A DNA stretch of 64,000 nt from Bhargavaea beijingensis (GCF_900101985.1 NZ_FNAR01000001.1:62001-126000); one strand, 5' to 3'. Counted from the first letter of the stretch, positions 1-8,837 are shown. Made by a program: numbers and translations. The notes: generated from the sequence alone by a model not told the origin.

Positions 1-17
1 ATACGCCGGCTTTCCAT
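1..17 (-). CDS. PH-domain membrane protein (YdbT-like), start only
   Basis: Only the first five codons are in the window, reading M-E-S-R-R from an ATG at 17-15. Its ATG overlaps the stop codon of the PH-domain gene on its right in an ATGA arrangement, so the two are translationally coupled. In Bacillus the YdbS and YdbT PH-domain proteins are encoded side by side, so a YdbT-like protein is the expected product. That identity is inferred from position; the protein itself cannot be seen. Confidence 0.4.
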
Positions 18-514
18 CACTCTTCCTCCTCCCGGATCTTCGCGAGCCGGGCGATCCGATTGCGGAATTCTTTGGCTTCCTGCTCCGGCAGCGCAGGGAT
101 GGAGTGGTTCGATCCCATCGTGCCGACCGTGAGCGTGTACAGGCCGTATTTCCGTAAAAGCGGGCCCTGTTCAAGCCCGACATACTGGACCTTTGTCATC
201 GGAACCGTCTGGTGCTGGACGGTGAGGACACCGTGCCGCATCTGGACGAATTCCTCGTCCGCCCCGTAACGCCACGTCCGCTGAAGAATCACGGGCTCGA
301 TCAAAATTGAATACACCGCCGACAGGGCTGTCAGGCCGCCGAATATCCACAGCACGGTCATGGCCCAGTCCCACCAGCCAAAACGGCTCCCGGCGATGAT
401 GAGGCCCGCGAACACGAGCAGCGTGATGCCGTGGCCGATCGTATTTGACAGCCGCCATACCGTCACCGCTTTTTTTGAGATTCTTCCTTCCGGTTCCCTG
501 ATGTCGAGTTCCAT
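17..514 (-). CDS. PH domain-containing membrane protein, YdbS-like
   Basis: A 165-residue protein with two hydrophobic segments near residues 25-65 followed by a bacterial PH domain (DUF304) that contains the typical stretch Q-H-Q-T-V-P-M-T-K-V-Q-Y-V. The ATG at 514 was chosen because GGAGGTG lies eight bases upstream; a longer frame reaches 574 without a good ribosome site. It is probably a membrane-anchored protein working with the YdbT-like partner encoded just downstream. The molecular function of the family is not established. Confidence 0.8.
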   Translation of the reverse strand: MELDIREPEGRISKKAVTVWRLSNTIGHGITLLVFAGLIIAGSRFGWWDWAMTVLWIFGGLTALSAVYSILIEPVILQRTWRYGADEEFVQMRHGVLTVQHQTVPMTKVQYVGLEQGPLLRKYGLYTLTVGTMGSNHSIPALPEQEAKEFRNRIARLAKIREEEE

Positions 515-637
515 TGCCCTGCACCTCCGATAAATCTTATTTCCTATACGGAACGGTGTGTGTGAAGGTTTCACGGAACCAGGGCAGCCGTTCTTCCGTA
601 TACGGTATCATGAAAGCATAAGACGGGAGGTGCCGGG

Positions 638-2311
638 ATGAAACAATGGGTGATGGCGGGTCTCTTGGTGCTGATCATGCTGGCCGGGGCTGTTCCTGCA
701 TCCGCCGCGGATCTGAAAGTGAGCAAATCCCAGGTCCGGCTCTGGATCGGTCCTGACGGCGCGGTGAGAGTCAACGAAATCCATACGTATGAAATTCCTG
801 ACGGGACCGATGGGGTGTTGCGGGACTTTACTTATGGCACCCATGAAAATGTAAGCGGGTTCCGCGCAGGCGAAGTGGACGGCTCGGCACGGGTCGGTGA
901 AGTCGCGGACGAAGAGGTCCGTCCCGTCGCGGTGAAGGAAGGCGGAACCGGCTGGGAGCTGCTTATGGACGGCCGGGGAGGAAAGCGGACCTTCCTCTTG
1001 TCTTACTTACTGGAAGATGCGCTGAAGGTGTACGGCGGATACAGCGATCTTGAGGTCGGGCTATTCTCCAGCACCAGCTACGAGTTTGAGGGGCTCCGGA
1101 ATTTCGAAGTTTCCGTGGTCCTGCCCGGCAATGCCGGCGCCGCTTCGATCCGGCCGTACACGAGGAACATGAACGGTTCAGAGGTGGATGTGAAGGATAA
1201 TGGCGTCATTTTCCATGACCCGCTCGTCGAGGAACCGCTGGACGCGGCCTACCGCTTGTTTTTCCCGTCCGATGTGATGGCGGACGCTGTGAAAGGGAAC
1301 GCACCGCAGACTTTGGAGGAAGCCGCAAAGGCGGAGGAAAAGCGCTACACCTATCTTGCGGCGATCCGTCCGTACCGGGAAACGTTTGAGAACGCCGGGT
1401 TCCCGATCGCCCTGGCATTTATCCTGGCCGGATTGGCGGGCTTGGCCATGCCCCAGCGGCTGCCCATCGCAAAAAGGGATGAAGCGATGATCCTTTCCCT
1501 GGATCTCGTCTACCTGCATTTCGTCCGCTGGGCGGGTCGCTTCACACCCCGTGCGACAGATGCGGTGCTATATGGGCTTCTTGAAAAACGTGCGGTGTCC
1601 GTCATCGGAGGTCCGGGCGAACAGGTCTGGGAGGTGAAGGGCGGCACGGACCGTCTTGAGCCGCATGAGCAGCTGTTCATCAGGAAACTGTTTCGCAATA
1701 CTGGCGGCCGGCGCATCCTCGGTCCGGCAGAAATCAAGTCGGACCGGGCAAAGCGGGCGCTGAAGGAATGGCACAGGTCCGTTCTCCTCATGTTGGAGGA
1801 AGCGGGCACGATGAACCTGAAAATCCCGAAGCGCGTCCTGCTGATCTCCGCACTTATCCCAACAGCTGCCGCCATGATTGGAGTCGTGGTCGCCGCGATG
1901 CCGGCGGGATGGCTTGCGGCATTTCTGGCGGGCATACTCGTCTTTTTGTACCTCCATGCGAAGAACATGCATTGGCGCTGGCTCGGTATCGCCTACGGGC
2001 TTTACCTGACCCTCAGCGTGGCGGCGTTTGACGTGCCGGATACCGGAGCGGTGATCCTGCTGTTCGTCATCGGCTATCTTCTCGTGTGGCTCTTTTTCCC
2101 CCGGGCGCTCCTCGTCTCCCGGTTCGCCTACCGGCTCAAATACGCCATCAACCGGCTGATCTATACGGGGGACCGCTTCCGCGTGCCGGATGGGACATTG
2201 GAAGAAAACCGGCTCCGCGAGCACCGGGTGCATGTGCTGGCCCCGAAATTCAAAGGACTCGCCGGGATGATCAGGAACCGGAAAGAAAAGGAAGTGAAGG
2301 CGGATGGGTGA
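638..2311 (+). CDS. DUF2207 domain membrane protein
   Basis: A 557-residue protein with a Sec signal peptide (residues 1-23, ending A-S-A-A), an extracytoplasmic DUF2207 domain of about 230 residues, a membrane segment near residues 255-270, a cytoplasmic stretch, and a cluster of hydrophobic helices around residues 395-490. The start is set by GGGAGGTG just upstream of the ATG. DUF2207 proteins are common in Firmicutes and have no settled function. The glycine-rich tail found in many family members is absent; the protein ends in a basic tail. It overlaps the next small gene by eight bases, which suggests co-transcription. Confidence 0.85.
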   Translation: MKQWVMAGLLVLIMLAGAVPASAADLKVSKSQVRLWIGPDGAVRVNEIHTYEIPDGTDGVLRDFTYGTHENVSGFRAGEVDGSARVGEVADEEVRPVAVKEGGTGWELLMDGRGGKRTFLLSYLLEDALKVYGGYSDLEVGLFSSTSYEFEGLRNFEVSVVLPGNAGAASIRPYTRNMNGSEVDVKDNGVIFHDPLVEEPLDAAYRLFFPSDVMADAVKGNAPQTLEEAAKAEEKRYTYLAAIRPYRETFENAGFPIALAFILAGLAGLAMPQRLPIAKRDEAMILSLDLVYLHFVRWAGRFTPRATDAVLYGLLEKRAVSVIGGPGEQVWEVKGGTDRLEPHEQLFIRKLFRNTGGRRILGPAEIKSDRAKRALKEWHRSVLLMLEEAGTMNLKIPKRVLLISALIPTAAAMIGVVVAAMPAGWLAAFLAGILVFLYLHAKNMHWRWLGIAYGLYLTLSVAAFDVPDTGAVILLFVIGYLLVWLFFPRALLVSRFAYRLKYAINRLIYTGDRFRVPDGTLEENRLREHRVHVLAPKFKGLAGMIRNRKEKEVKADG

Positions 2312-2573
2312 CCTGTTTATGCTGTTGGCCGCCTTCCTGGAAACCCGCTGGCCCACAAAGAAAAACCGCCTCATCAATCAGCGGATGAAACTGTTGAAGA
2401 AAAGCGGAATCCTAGACAGTCTGAACGTCCGTTACGGCCCTGTCGTGATTCACAGCACGGAATTCCGTGAGTTTATCAGAGAGCGGGAATTGGAAAGGAT
2501 TCTTCAGAATCCCCGTCGGACGGATGAATGGATGAGGGAGCTGGACCTGTATGTGAAGGAACGGGGACTATAA
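2304..2573 (+). CDS. small hypothetical protein coupled to the DUF2207 gene
   Basis: An 89-residue, mostly charged protein that I do not recognise. It starts inside the last codons of the DUF2207 gene with GAAGTGAAGGCGG upstream of the ATG, so it is probably translated from the same message. The N-terminus is mildly hydrophobic and the rest is rich in Arg, Glu and Leu, as in a helical soluble protein. A strong terminator follows at 2594-2635. Confidence 0.6.
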   Translation: MGDLFMLLAAFLETRWPTKKNRLINQRMKLLKKSGILDSLNVRYGPVVIHSTEFREFIRERELERILQNPRRTDEWMRELDLYVKERGL

Positions 2574-2593
2574 ACGTGGATGGAACAAGACAC

Positions 2594-2635
2594 AAAAAAA
2601 GCATGCGGACCGCAGAGGGGTCCGCATGCTTTTTC
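2594..2635. terminator. bidirectional rho-independent terminator
   Basis: An 11-12 bp GC-rich inverted repeat (AGCATGCGGACC and its complement) is flanked by A7 on the left and T5 on the right. It lies between convergent genes and can serve both. Confidence 0.9.
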
Positions 2636-2651
2636 TCCGTTCATGCAGCGA

Positions 2652-3287
2652 TTACTGCATGCCTCCCTGGCTGCCGGCCGGGGCATAGGCGTTCATGATG
2701 GCCTGCATGTCCTGCTCGGCAAGCTGCGGCACCTGGTAGTAGTGGTGCTTGTTCTGGTAGATCGACAGCTCGTAGGCCATCTCGATGCAGTTCGGCACCG
2801 AGTCGGCGAGCACACGGCGGACAACAGGATTTGTAGTCTCCAGTGCTGCGGCCGTACAGGCCGTCGCGCCGGCTTTGTGGCCAGACAGAAGGAAGCCGGA
2901 GATGGCTGCGTCGTTCAGCTCCTGCGGGGACTGCATCGGCTTTTTCGGCTGCGACTGCTTCATCCCGTAAACCCAGTCATTGCCGCCTGCCATCTTGTAG
3001 CTCTGCGTCGGCATCTGGGGATCGGTCCCAGACTTGAAGCAGTCGACAAGCGTGTTGTACGACTGCTGCATGAACCGGTACTGGCGGTCCATGATATCGA
3101 TGAGCTCGGGATCCTGTGCATGCGGACGCATCAGGGTCGACATATCCATCGCACCGATCATCGTCGACAGCACTTCGTGGACGTCAAATGCCTCATGTCC
3201 CCCGTGGTTCATCTGCTGGCCCACCTGGCCGGTATGCATATTCGTGTGGGTGACGTTCTGCGGGTCTTGGCCGAAGTTTTGCGTCAT
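2652..3287 (-). CDS. CotF-family spore coat protein
   Basis: A protein of about 211 residues with an N-terminal Gln/His/Asn-rich segment and a CotF-type domain: a ferritin-like helical region (D-I-M-D-R-Q-Y-R-F-M-Q-Q-S-Y-N) and a C-terminal part rich in Gln, His and Tyr. CotF-family proteins sit in the spore coat. Two ATGs lie near the start; the one at 3287 has GGAGGG nine bases upstream, whereas the one at 3293 is too close to it. This is one of the markers of a sporulating organism. Confidence 0.8.
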   Translation of the reverse strand: MTQNFGQDPQNVTHTNMHTGQVGQQMNHGGHEAFDVHEVLSTMIGAMDMSTLMRPHAQDPELIDIMDRQYRFMQQSYNTLVDCFKSGTDPQMPTQSYKMAGGNDWVYGMKQSQPKKPMQSPQELNDAAISGFLLSGHKAGATACTAAALETTNPVVRRVLADSVPNCIEMAYELSIYQNKHHYYQVPQLAEQDMQAIMNAYAPAGSQGGMQ

Positions 3288-3467
3288 CTGCATATTCCCT
3301 CCATTTTTTCATGTTGGCCGAACACGGATAGTATCCGCTTTTCTTACGGCATTATGCATTTGCTGAAGGGATGATCGAGTGTCGACGGAATCGTCATGGC
3401 AGTGACTTTCATACTGCCTTTATGAAGAAAAAGGCAGTTCGTCATTAACCGACAAGTCCTGCCTTTT

Positions 3468-3815
3468 ATGGACAGAAATAATGTAGAACTATCGATAAAG
3501 ACGCCTGGCTACGGCGAAGGCCCGGTCACGATGGGCATCCGCCCGGAACATGTCGCGCTCGGGCAGCCTGCTGCCGCAGGCCAGTCAATGGCCGTTGTGG
3601 ACTCGGAAGTCATTGTTTCCGAGCTGACCGGAGCGGAAACACTTCTCTACTCGAAACTCGGCAGTCAGGAGCTGATCGCCCGTATCGACTCGGGGCTGGA
3701 TCTCCGAGCAGGGGAAAGTGTCCGGCTCGCCTACGACATGGAACTCGCCCACTTTTTCGATGCCGTAAGCGGAGACCGCCTGAAGCTCGGGGAAAAGGCG
3801 GCAATCTCACTATGA
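3468..3815 (+). pseudogene. remnant of a sugar ABC transporter ATPase (TOBE part)
   Basis: The 115 codons resemble only the C-terminal TOBE/OB region of MsmX/UgpC-type sugar-importer ATPases, recognisable by G-I-R-P-E-H-V followed by the beta-rich tail ending near D-A-V-S-G-D-R-L. The Walker A, signature and Walker B parts are absent, and 3294-3467 does not encode them. A good terminator still follows. I read it as the surviving 3' end of a deleted gene. It could be expressed, but cannot be an ATPase. Confidence 0.7.
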
Positions 3816-3817
3816 AT

Positions 3818-3857
3818 AAAAAACGCAGTTCCGGTTTTACCGGAGCAGCGTTTTTTT
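3818..3857 (+). terminator. rho-independent terminator after the ABC remnant
   Basis: Nested stem of AACGC and CCGG arms (with their complements) followed by T7. It marks the old end of the ABC gene. Confidence 0.8.
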
Positions 3858-3873
3858 CGTTCGGCACATACTG

Positions 3874-3901
3874 AAACCGGCATTTCAAGATGCCGGTTTT
3901 T
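3874..3901. terminator. rho-independent terminator, probably bidirectional
   Basis: AACCGGCAT and its complement around a short loop, with a T run to the right and a shorter one to the left. It lies immediately after the small minus-strand gene ending at 3904. Confidence 0.65.
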
Positions 3902-3903
3902 GG

Positions 3904-4059
3904 TTACTCGCTTTTTTCCTCATTATGGGTTTCGGCCGATTCACGGGCCTCTTTTTTCATGTCGTCAAGCTTTTCTTCTGCCTTCTTCGCGGCATCATTG
4001 GCTTTTTCTGCCCATTTTCCATTCTGCTGATTTTTGTCGTTGTCCGCGTAGCTTTTCAT
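3904..4059 (-). CDS. small hydrophilic 51-residue protein
   Basis: A reading frame of 51 codons starting M-K-S-Y-A-D-N-D and ending E-E-K-S-E. It is almost entirely charged or small residues (Lys, Glu, Asp, Ala, Asn) with alanine/lysine repeats that would form an amphipathic helix. AGGGAGCG lies upstream of the ATG, and a terminator follows the stop. It is short and easily missed. The composition recalls small acid-soluble or stress-induced hydrophilic proteins, but I cannot assign a family. Confidence 0.65.
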   Translation of the reverse strand: MKSYADNDKNQQNGKWAEKANDAAKKAEEKLDDMKKEARESAETHNEEKSE

Positions 4060-4188
4060 CAGAATCGCTCCCTTTCTGTTCTTGCCCTTATTATTCCCGA
4101 GTGCCGTGGAATGAAACAGCCTGTTTTTATCCGTGCGGAATGGGGAAAAGTAAAGCGATCATGGATTTATAGTGGAGGAGAAGAAAAG

Positions 4189-5043
4189 TTGACATTGCCG
4201 AAGGACGAAACATCCAAGATTGAAGTCAGCACAGAATACGGCACGCTCCGGCGGGTGATTCTCTGCCCGCCGCGTTATATGGCGATTGAAGAAGCGATCA
4301 ATGAAGTGCAAAAGCAATATGAAGATGAGAACATCGATCGGGAGCGGGCGATGGATCAGTACCGCACGTTCCGCGACACGCTCCGTGCCCACGGCGCGGA
4401 AGTGATCGAGCTGGAGCCATCTGAAGAATACCCGGAGCAGGTGTTCACCCGCGACATCGGTTTTGCAGTTGGTGACGAGCTGTTCATCTCCCGGATGGCG
4501 AGCGATATCCGCCAAGGCGAGGAAGAAGCGCTGGAAACGTTTCTCCACGAAAAAGGCATCCGTTACCGGAAGCTGGAAGGCGGCAGAATCGAAGGCGGGG
4601 ATGTCATCGTCGACCGGGACACCGTCTATGTCGGAGTCAGTGAGCGAACTTCCCGCGATGCCATCCGGATGCTGACGGAAGAGCTTCCTGAGCATGACAT
4701 CATACCGGTCGATTTTGACGGGAAATACCTGCACCTCGACTGCGTCTTTAATATCCTGTCGCCGGATACGGCACTGATTTTTCCGGAAGCACTGGATTCG
4801 GAGACTGTGGGGAAGCTTGGTGGTAAGTATAATCTGATCGAAGTGAACGCGGACGAGCAGTTCACGATGGGGACGAATGTTCTGTCGATCGGCGGTCGCA
4901 AGCTGTTCAGCCTGCCCGTCAACCCTGCGGTGAATCACGCCATGCGTGCACACGGTTACGAGGTCATTGAAATCGACTTTACGGAGATCATCAAATCCGG
5001 CGGCTCGTTCCGTTGCTGCTCGATGCCGGTGGAAAGAGACTGA
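4189..5043 (+). CDS. dimethylarginine dimethylaminohydrolase-like amidinotransferase-fold enzyme
   Basis: A 284-residue member of the pentein (arginine deiminase/DDAH) superfamily. Visible motifs are F-T-R-D-I-G-F, E-G-G-D-V, H-L-D-C-V-F with the catalytic His, and the C-terminal S-G-G-S-F-R-C-C with the nucleophilic Cys. The family hydrolyses arginine-type guanidino groups, usually releasing citrulline. The TTG at 4189 was chosen because GGAGGAG precedes it by eight bases; the frame is open upstream to 3925, but that part overlaps the small minus-strand gene. The substrate cannot be read from the sequence. Confidence 0.85.
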   Translation: MTLPKDETSKIEVSTEYGTLRRVILCPPRYMAIEEAINEVQKQYEDENIDRERAMDQYRTFRDTLRAHGAEVIELEPSEEYPEQVFTRDIGFAVGDELFISRMASDIRQGEEEALETFLHEKGIRYRKLEGGRIEGGDVIVDRDTVYVGVSERTSRDAIRMLTEELPEHDIIPVDFDGKYLHLDCVFNILSPDTALIFPEALDSETVGKLGGKYNLIEVNADEQFTMGTNVLSIGGRKLFSLPVNPAVNHAMRAHGYEVIEIDFTEIIKSGGSFRCCSMPVERD

Positions 5044-5058
5044 CTGTTCGTTTTGACT

Positions 5059-5093
5059 CATTTCCCGGGGAATCATGTTATTTCCCGGGAAAT
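5059..5093. repeat. two copies of the ATTTCCCGGGAAAT palindrome
   Basis: A near copy with one extra G at 5059-5072 and a perfect copy at 5080-5093, 21 bp apart, lie between the DDAH-like gene and the DUF302 gene. The same motif recurs near 43918, 56637 and 58482. Confidence 0.8.
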
Positions 5094-5119
5094 CGACAAA
5101 CTGGAACGGAGGAGATAAA

Positions 5120-5506
5120 ATGTTCGATTACACAATGGAAACGGCCAAATCCAGGGAAGAGGCGATTTCGGCTCTTAAAGAAGAACTGGCAGGCGTTCAG
5201 TTCGGTGTTCTGTGGGAGCTGGACATGACTGATACGCTTCAGCAGAAAGGACAGGATTTCGACAAGCCCATCACGATTCTGGAAGTATGCAACCCGGCCG
5301 CTGCAGCAGAAGTGTTGAAAAAAGAGTTGAGAATCGGCTATCTCCTGCCATGCAAGATCGCTGTCTATGAGGACGGCGGCAAGACCCATATCGGGATGCC
5401 AAAGCCGACACAGCTGCTTGGCCTGACCGGCAGGGAAGATATGATTGCTTTTGCCGGGGAGATCGAGGAGACAATGAAAGCTGTAATTGATCGGGCGGCA
5501 AAATAA
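5120..5506 (+). CDS. DUF302 domain protein
   Basis: A 128-residue DUF302 protein, recognised by F-G-V-L-W-E-L-D, I-L-E-V-C-N-P and L-L-P-C-K-I-A-V-Y. DUF302 proteins form small homodimeric domains of unknown function. The ATG at 5120 has GGAGGAG eight bases upstream. The two palindromic copies at 5059-5093 sit in its leader and could be regulatory. Confidence 0.85.
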   Translation: MFDYTMETAKSREEAISALKEELAGVQFGVLWELDMTDTLQQKGQDFDKPITILEVCNPAAAAEVLKKELRIGYLLPCKIAVYEDGGKTHIGMPKPTQLLGLTGREDMIAFAGEIEETMKAVIDRAAK

Positions 5507-5625
5507 TGGTCACATCAAGAATGAGCCTAATGTTAGGTTGAATCAATATTAATATAACCGCATATTGCCACTCATGAGAATGGGACGGCCGGCAAGCCTA
5601 AGAGGGTGAAGGGAGGTTATGACCC

Positions 5626-6615
5626 GTGCGCCACGCCATCTGGCTGCCGGCCTATTTGGTGCTGCTGTCCGTCCTTTTTGTTACGATCGTCCGGGCGGAA
5701 GATTCTGGAGAGGAAACGGAGCAGACCACTGCAGAGGAACGGATGAATTTGTATATGACGTACGAGACGCCTGCCGTGCCGTGGCATACGCTTGCCGCAA
5801 TCGACCGGTACGAGCGGAACATCCAGCGGGTCCGGAACGATCTGGAAGAGATCGGGGGCCCGGTCGCTTTCCGGTTCGAGGATGAATTCTGGGCCGGCGC
5901 GCCGAATCCGGAACAGGAGGAAAGCGATCCTGCGGCCATTGAGTTTTTTGAAGGCGGCGGCATGGACGGCAACGGGGACGGCAAAGCCGACCCGGAAGAC
6001 CCGGAAGACATTCTTTATACACTGGCAAACACGATCGGCAACAAGGGCGGAGACGTGCAGGACCGGCGTCTCGCGCTATACGAATTCTTCGGCAGTGAAG
6101 AGGCCGTGCGGCAAATCATGACGATTGACGAACTGTTCCGCAGCTTCGGCACCATCGAGCTCGACGCCCATGTGTTTCCTTTGCCCAAGACCCACCACTA
6201 CACCTACAGGAGCACATGGGGTGCCAGACGCGGCTGGGGCGGCCGACGGATGCATGAGGGGACCGATCTGTTCGCCTCGTACGGTGTTCCGGTCCGTTCC
6301 GTTACCTATGGCGTGATCGAGATGAAGGGCTGGAACGAGTTCGGCGGCTGGCGGGTCGGGATCCGCGATGCTCACAACGTATATCATTATTACGCTCATC
6401 TCTCGGGCTTTGAAAAAGGAATCGAAGAAGGGCAAGTCGTCGAGCCTGGAACAGTCGTCGGCTATGTCGGCAGTTCCGGCTACGGCAAGGAAGGTACTTC
6501 CGGCAAGTTCCCGCCCCATCTCCATTACGGCATGTACAAATTCGACGGCCGCTCCGAGTGGGCGTTCGATCCATACCCGTCGCTGAACCGGTGGGAACAG
6601 GAAGACAGGAAATAG
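5626..6615 (+). CDS. lytH: LytH-like M23 peptidoglycan peptidase
   Basis: A 329-residue secreted protein with a hydrophobic N-terminal segment (residues 5-23) and a C-terminal M23/LytM zinc peptidase domain. Zinc ligands and catalytic residues are visible as H210-x3-D214, H258 (Y-Y-A-H-L) and H298-x-H300. The N-terminal part with W-H-T-L-A-A-I-D-R-Y-E-R-N-I matches the layout of B. subtilis LytH (YunA), an L-Ala-D-Glu peptidase that trims spore cortex peptides. The start is GTG, preceded by AAGGGAGG. The family assignment is firm; the spore role is carried over from B. subtilis. Confidence 0.8.
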   Translation: MRHAIWLPAYLVLLSVLFVTIVRAEDSGEETEQTTAEERMNLYMTYETPAVPWHTLAAIDRYERNIQRVRNDLEEIGGPVAFRFEDEFWAGAPNPEQEESDPAAIEFFEGGGMDGNGDGKADPEDPEDILYTLANTIGNKGGDVQDRRLALYEFFGSEEAVRQIMTIDELFRSFGTIELDAHVFPLPKTHHYTYRSTWGARRGWGGRRMHEGTDLFASYGVPVRSVTYGVIEMKGWNEFGGWRVGIRDAHNVYHYYAHLSGFEKGIEEGQVVEPGTVVGYVGSSGYGKEGTSGKFPPHLHYGMYKFDGRSEWAFDPYPSLNRWEQEDRK

Positions 6616-6616
6616 C

Positions 6617-6650
6617 GAAAGGGCCTTCCCGATGCGGGAGGCCCTTTTAC
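6617..6650. terminator. terminator between convergent genes
   Basis: AAAGGGCCTCCC-type imperfect stem followed by T4 on the plus strand. It overlaps the last codons of the convergent kinase gene. Confidence 0.75.
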
Positions 6651-8056
6651 TCTTGGGGAGGAAAGCGCAGCACAAACCTTGTGCCGGCACCTTTTTGGCT
6701 TACGACATCGACAGTTCCGCCGTGCAGCCTGACAAGCTGCCGCACGATCGACAGTCCGAGGCCGAATTCCCCGAACGGGTTGGACGTCCGGGAGACGCCT
6801 GCGCGGTAGAAGCGGTCCCAGATTCGCTCGACGTCTTCCGGATCGATGCCTTCGCCGGTGTCGGTGATCTCGATGACCGCCGTCCCGCCGTCCACGTATC
6901 CCCTAAGAGTGATCGTGCCGTCTCTGGTGAATTGAATGCTGTTTTTCGTGATGTTGATCAGAATCTGGGTCAGCCGGTCGTAATCGGCGAAAACCGTTAC
7001 GCCGCCTTCTGTTTCCGTGCGGATGACATTGCTTTTATTGTCTGCAATCGGCTCCAGCTGCTCGGCAATCAACGGCAACAGCTCATCCAGCAGGATCTCC
7101 GTTTTCTCGAGCGTGATCTGGCCGGAGCGGATCTTCTCATAGTCCAGGTTTTCATTGACGAGACGGATCAGCCGGCGGGTTTCCTTGCCGGCCAGGGCGA
7201 GTGCCCGCTCCCGTTCCTGTTCCTGGATCATGCCGTCCCGGAGGCCGTCAAGCGTCCCGCGGATCGTCGTGAGCGGCGTGCGCATCTCATGGGAAACATC
7301 AGCGATAAACTGCCGCCGGCGGTTTTCGAGCCGGTCGATTTCATCCATCGATTCCTCCAGCTGTTCTGCCATTCCATTAAAGTCCTCGGACAGCTCCCCG
7401 ATCTCATCCACTTTGGAAGAAGGAACGCGCACCGAATAGTCGCCGGAAGCGACGAGTGATGCCGCGTTGCGCAGCCGCTTGAGCCGTTTTACATGGAAGG
7501 CGGACAGGCCCCATCCGAGCAGAAGGGAGGCGGCAAGCGCCGCAAGCATCGCCCAGAGCAGGTAGCGGTTCAGCTCGGTAATGATCTCACGCGACCCGGA
7601 GATCGGGGAAGTGAGCAGCACGCCTCCGGTGAACTGTCCGCCCCGGACATAGGGCAGGAGGGTGAAGGTGACTGCGACATCCGACCGCTCAAACTCCTGG
7701 TTCACGATGATGGCCTGTCCGTTCCGGATCTTATCCCATTCCTCTTGGCGCAGCTTAATGAGAGACGCGGGCCTGCCCGAAGAGTAGATCACCGCGGAGT
7801 CCGAGTCGAACAAGCTGAACTGGATGTCTCTGCCTTCCAGTACGCGCCCATATTCGCCGAGGATCCGCCGGGTCTGCCCCGGCTCTTCCGACAGGTCCCC
7901 CATCAGATTGCGCCCGTAGGACACGAGCTCATCGGCCTTGTCCTCATAAATCAGCTGCTCGGCGAAATGGGCGAACAGCAGTGTCAGGATGAGGAAGGCG
8001 ATCAGGAGGACGCCGATGTGGCTGGCGATCAGCTGGTAGAGATACCGGAACTTCAT
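6647..8056 (-). CDS. yclK: sensor histidine kinase, YclK-like
   Basis: A 469-residue kinase. It has a membrane segment at about 12-32, an extracytoplasmic sensor region of roughly 130 residues, a second membrane segment at about 165-185, HAMP, a DHp domain with phosphoacceptor H256 in A-D-V-S-H-E-M-R, and an HATPase domain with N-I-T-K-N, D-T-G-E-G and G-L-G-L-S. The N-terminus K-F-R-Y-L-Y-Q-L-I-A-S-H-I strongly recalls B. subtilis YclK. The ATG at 8056 overlaps the regulator stop codon (ATGA), so the pair is translationally coupled. The signal sensed is unknown. Confidence 0.88.
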   Translation of the reverse strand: MKFRYLYQLIASHIGVLLIAFLILTLLFAHFAEQLIYEDKADELVSYGRNLMGDLSEEPGQTRRILGEYGRVLEGRDIQFSLFDSDSAVIYSSGRPASLIKLRQEEWDKIRNGQAIIVNQEFERSDVAVTFTLLPYVRGGQFTGGVLLTSPISGSREIITELNRYLLWAMLAALAASLLLGWGLSAFHVKRLKRLRNAASLVASGDYSVRVPSSKVDEIGELSEDFNGMAEQLEESMDEIDRLENRRRQFIADVSHEMRTPLTTIRGTLDGLRDGMIQEQERERALALAGKETRRLIRLVNENLDYEKIRSGQITLEKTEILLDELLPLIAEQLEPIADNKSNVIRTETEGGVTVFADYDRLTQILINITKNSIQFTRDGTITLRGYVDGGTAVIEITDTGEGIDPEDVERIWDRFYRAGVSRTSNPFGEFGLGLSIVRQLVRLHGGTVDVVSQKGAGTRFVLRFPPQE

Positions 8057-8742
8057 CCGTCCGTCTCCTCGAACCGGTAGCCGACGCCCCATACGGTATG
8101 GAAAAACTGCCGCCCGCCCGATTCCGTCTTGGAGCGGAGACGCTTCACATGCACGTCCACCGTGCGGTCATCGCCGTAGAATCCGTATCCCCATACATTT
8201 TCGATCAGCTGCTCACGCGAGAAGACCTGTTTGGGATGACGGGCGAAGTGGGTAAGCAGATCGAACTCCTTCGGTGTGAGGCCGGGCAGCGGCTCGCCGT
8301 CAAGACGCACTTCCCGGGTTTTCTCGTTGATCAGGAAATGCCGGGTCCGGATGATGCCTTCTTCCTCCGGCTGCGGCTGTTTCCCGTATCGGCGGGTCAC
8401 GGCGCGGATCCGGGCCATGAGCGCAGCCGGGCTGAACGGCTTCGTTACGTAATCGTCCGCTCCGGTTTCAAGCCCCGTCACCTGGTCTTCCTCGCCGGTC
8501 TTCGCCGTCAGCATGATCACCGGCACATCGAGTCCCGCCTCGCGGACTTTCCGGCAGATCGTCACACCATCCATGCCCGGGAGCATCCAGTCGATGATCA
8601 GGCAGTCATACTCGCCCGTCATCGCCTCCCGGTAGCCCGTGTCCCCGTCTGTAATAAATGTACCGTCGATGCCTTCCTTCGAGAAAAACATCCCGATCAT
8701 CGACGCCACGCTCTCGCTGTCTTCAATGACGAGAATCCTCAC
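8053..8742 (-). CDS. yclJ: OmpR-family response regulator, YclJ-like
   Basis: A 229-residue regulator with a receiver domain (acidic pocket E7-D8, phosphorylation site D51 in I-I-D-W-M-L-P, lysine in V-T-K-P-F-S-P) and a C-terminal winged helix. The GTG at 8742 is the likely start because AAAGGAGG lies eight bases upstream and it gives the standard beginning M-R-I-L-V-I-E-D; an in-frame ATG at 8763 would add seven atypical residues. It forms an operon with the kinase. Targets are unknown; the HtrA-like gene upstream is a possible one. Confidence 0.88.
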   Translation of the reverse strand: MRILVIEDSESVASMIGMFFSKEGIDGTFITDGDTGYREAMTGEYDCLIIDWMLPGMDGVTICRKVREAGLDVPVIMLTAKTGEEDQVTGLETGADDYVTKPFSPAALMARIRAVTRRYGKQPQPEEEGIIRTRHFLINEKTREVRLDGEPLPGLTPKEFDLLTHFARHPKQVFSREQLIENVWGYGFYGDDRTVDVHVKRLRSKTESGGRQFFHTVWGVGYRFEETDG

Positions 8743-8837
8743 TGCCTCCGCCTCCTTTCCCATCAGATCTCACTCCTTTCAGTATAATCAAAGCTTTAAC
8801 CTGCCTGCAAAAAAGGGAAGGTGCCGGGCGCCCACAA

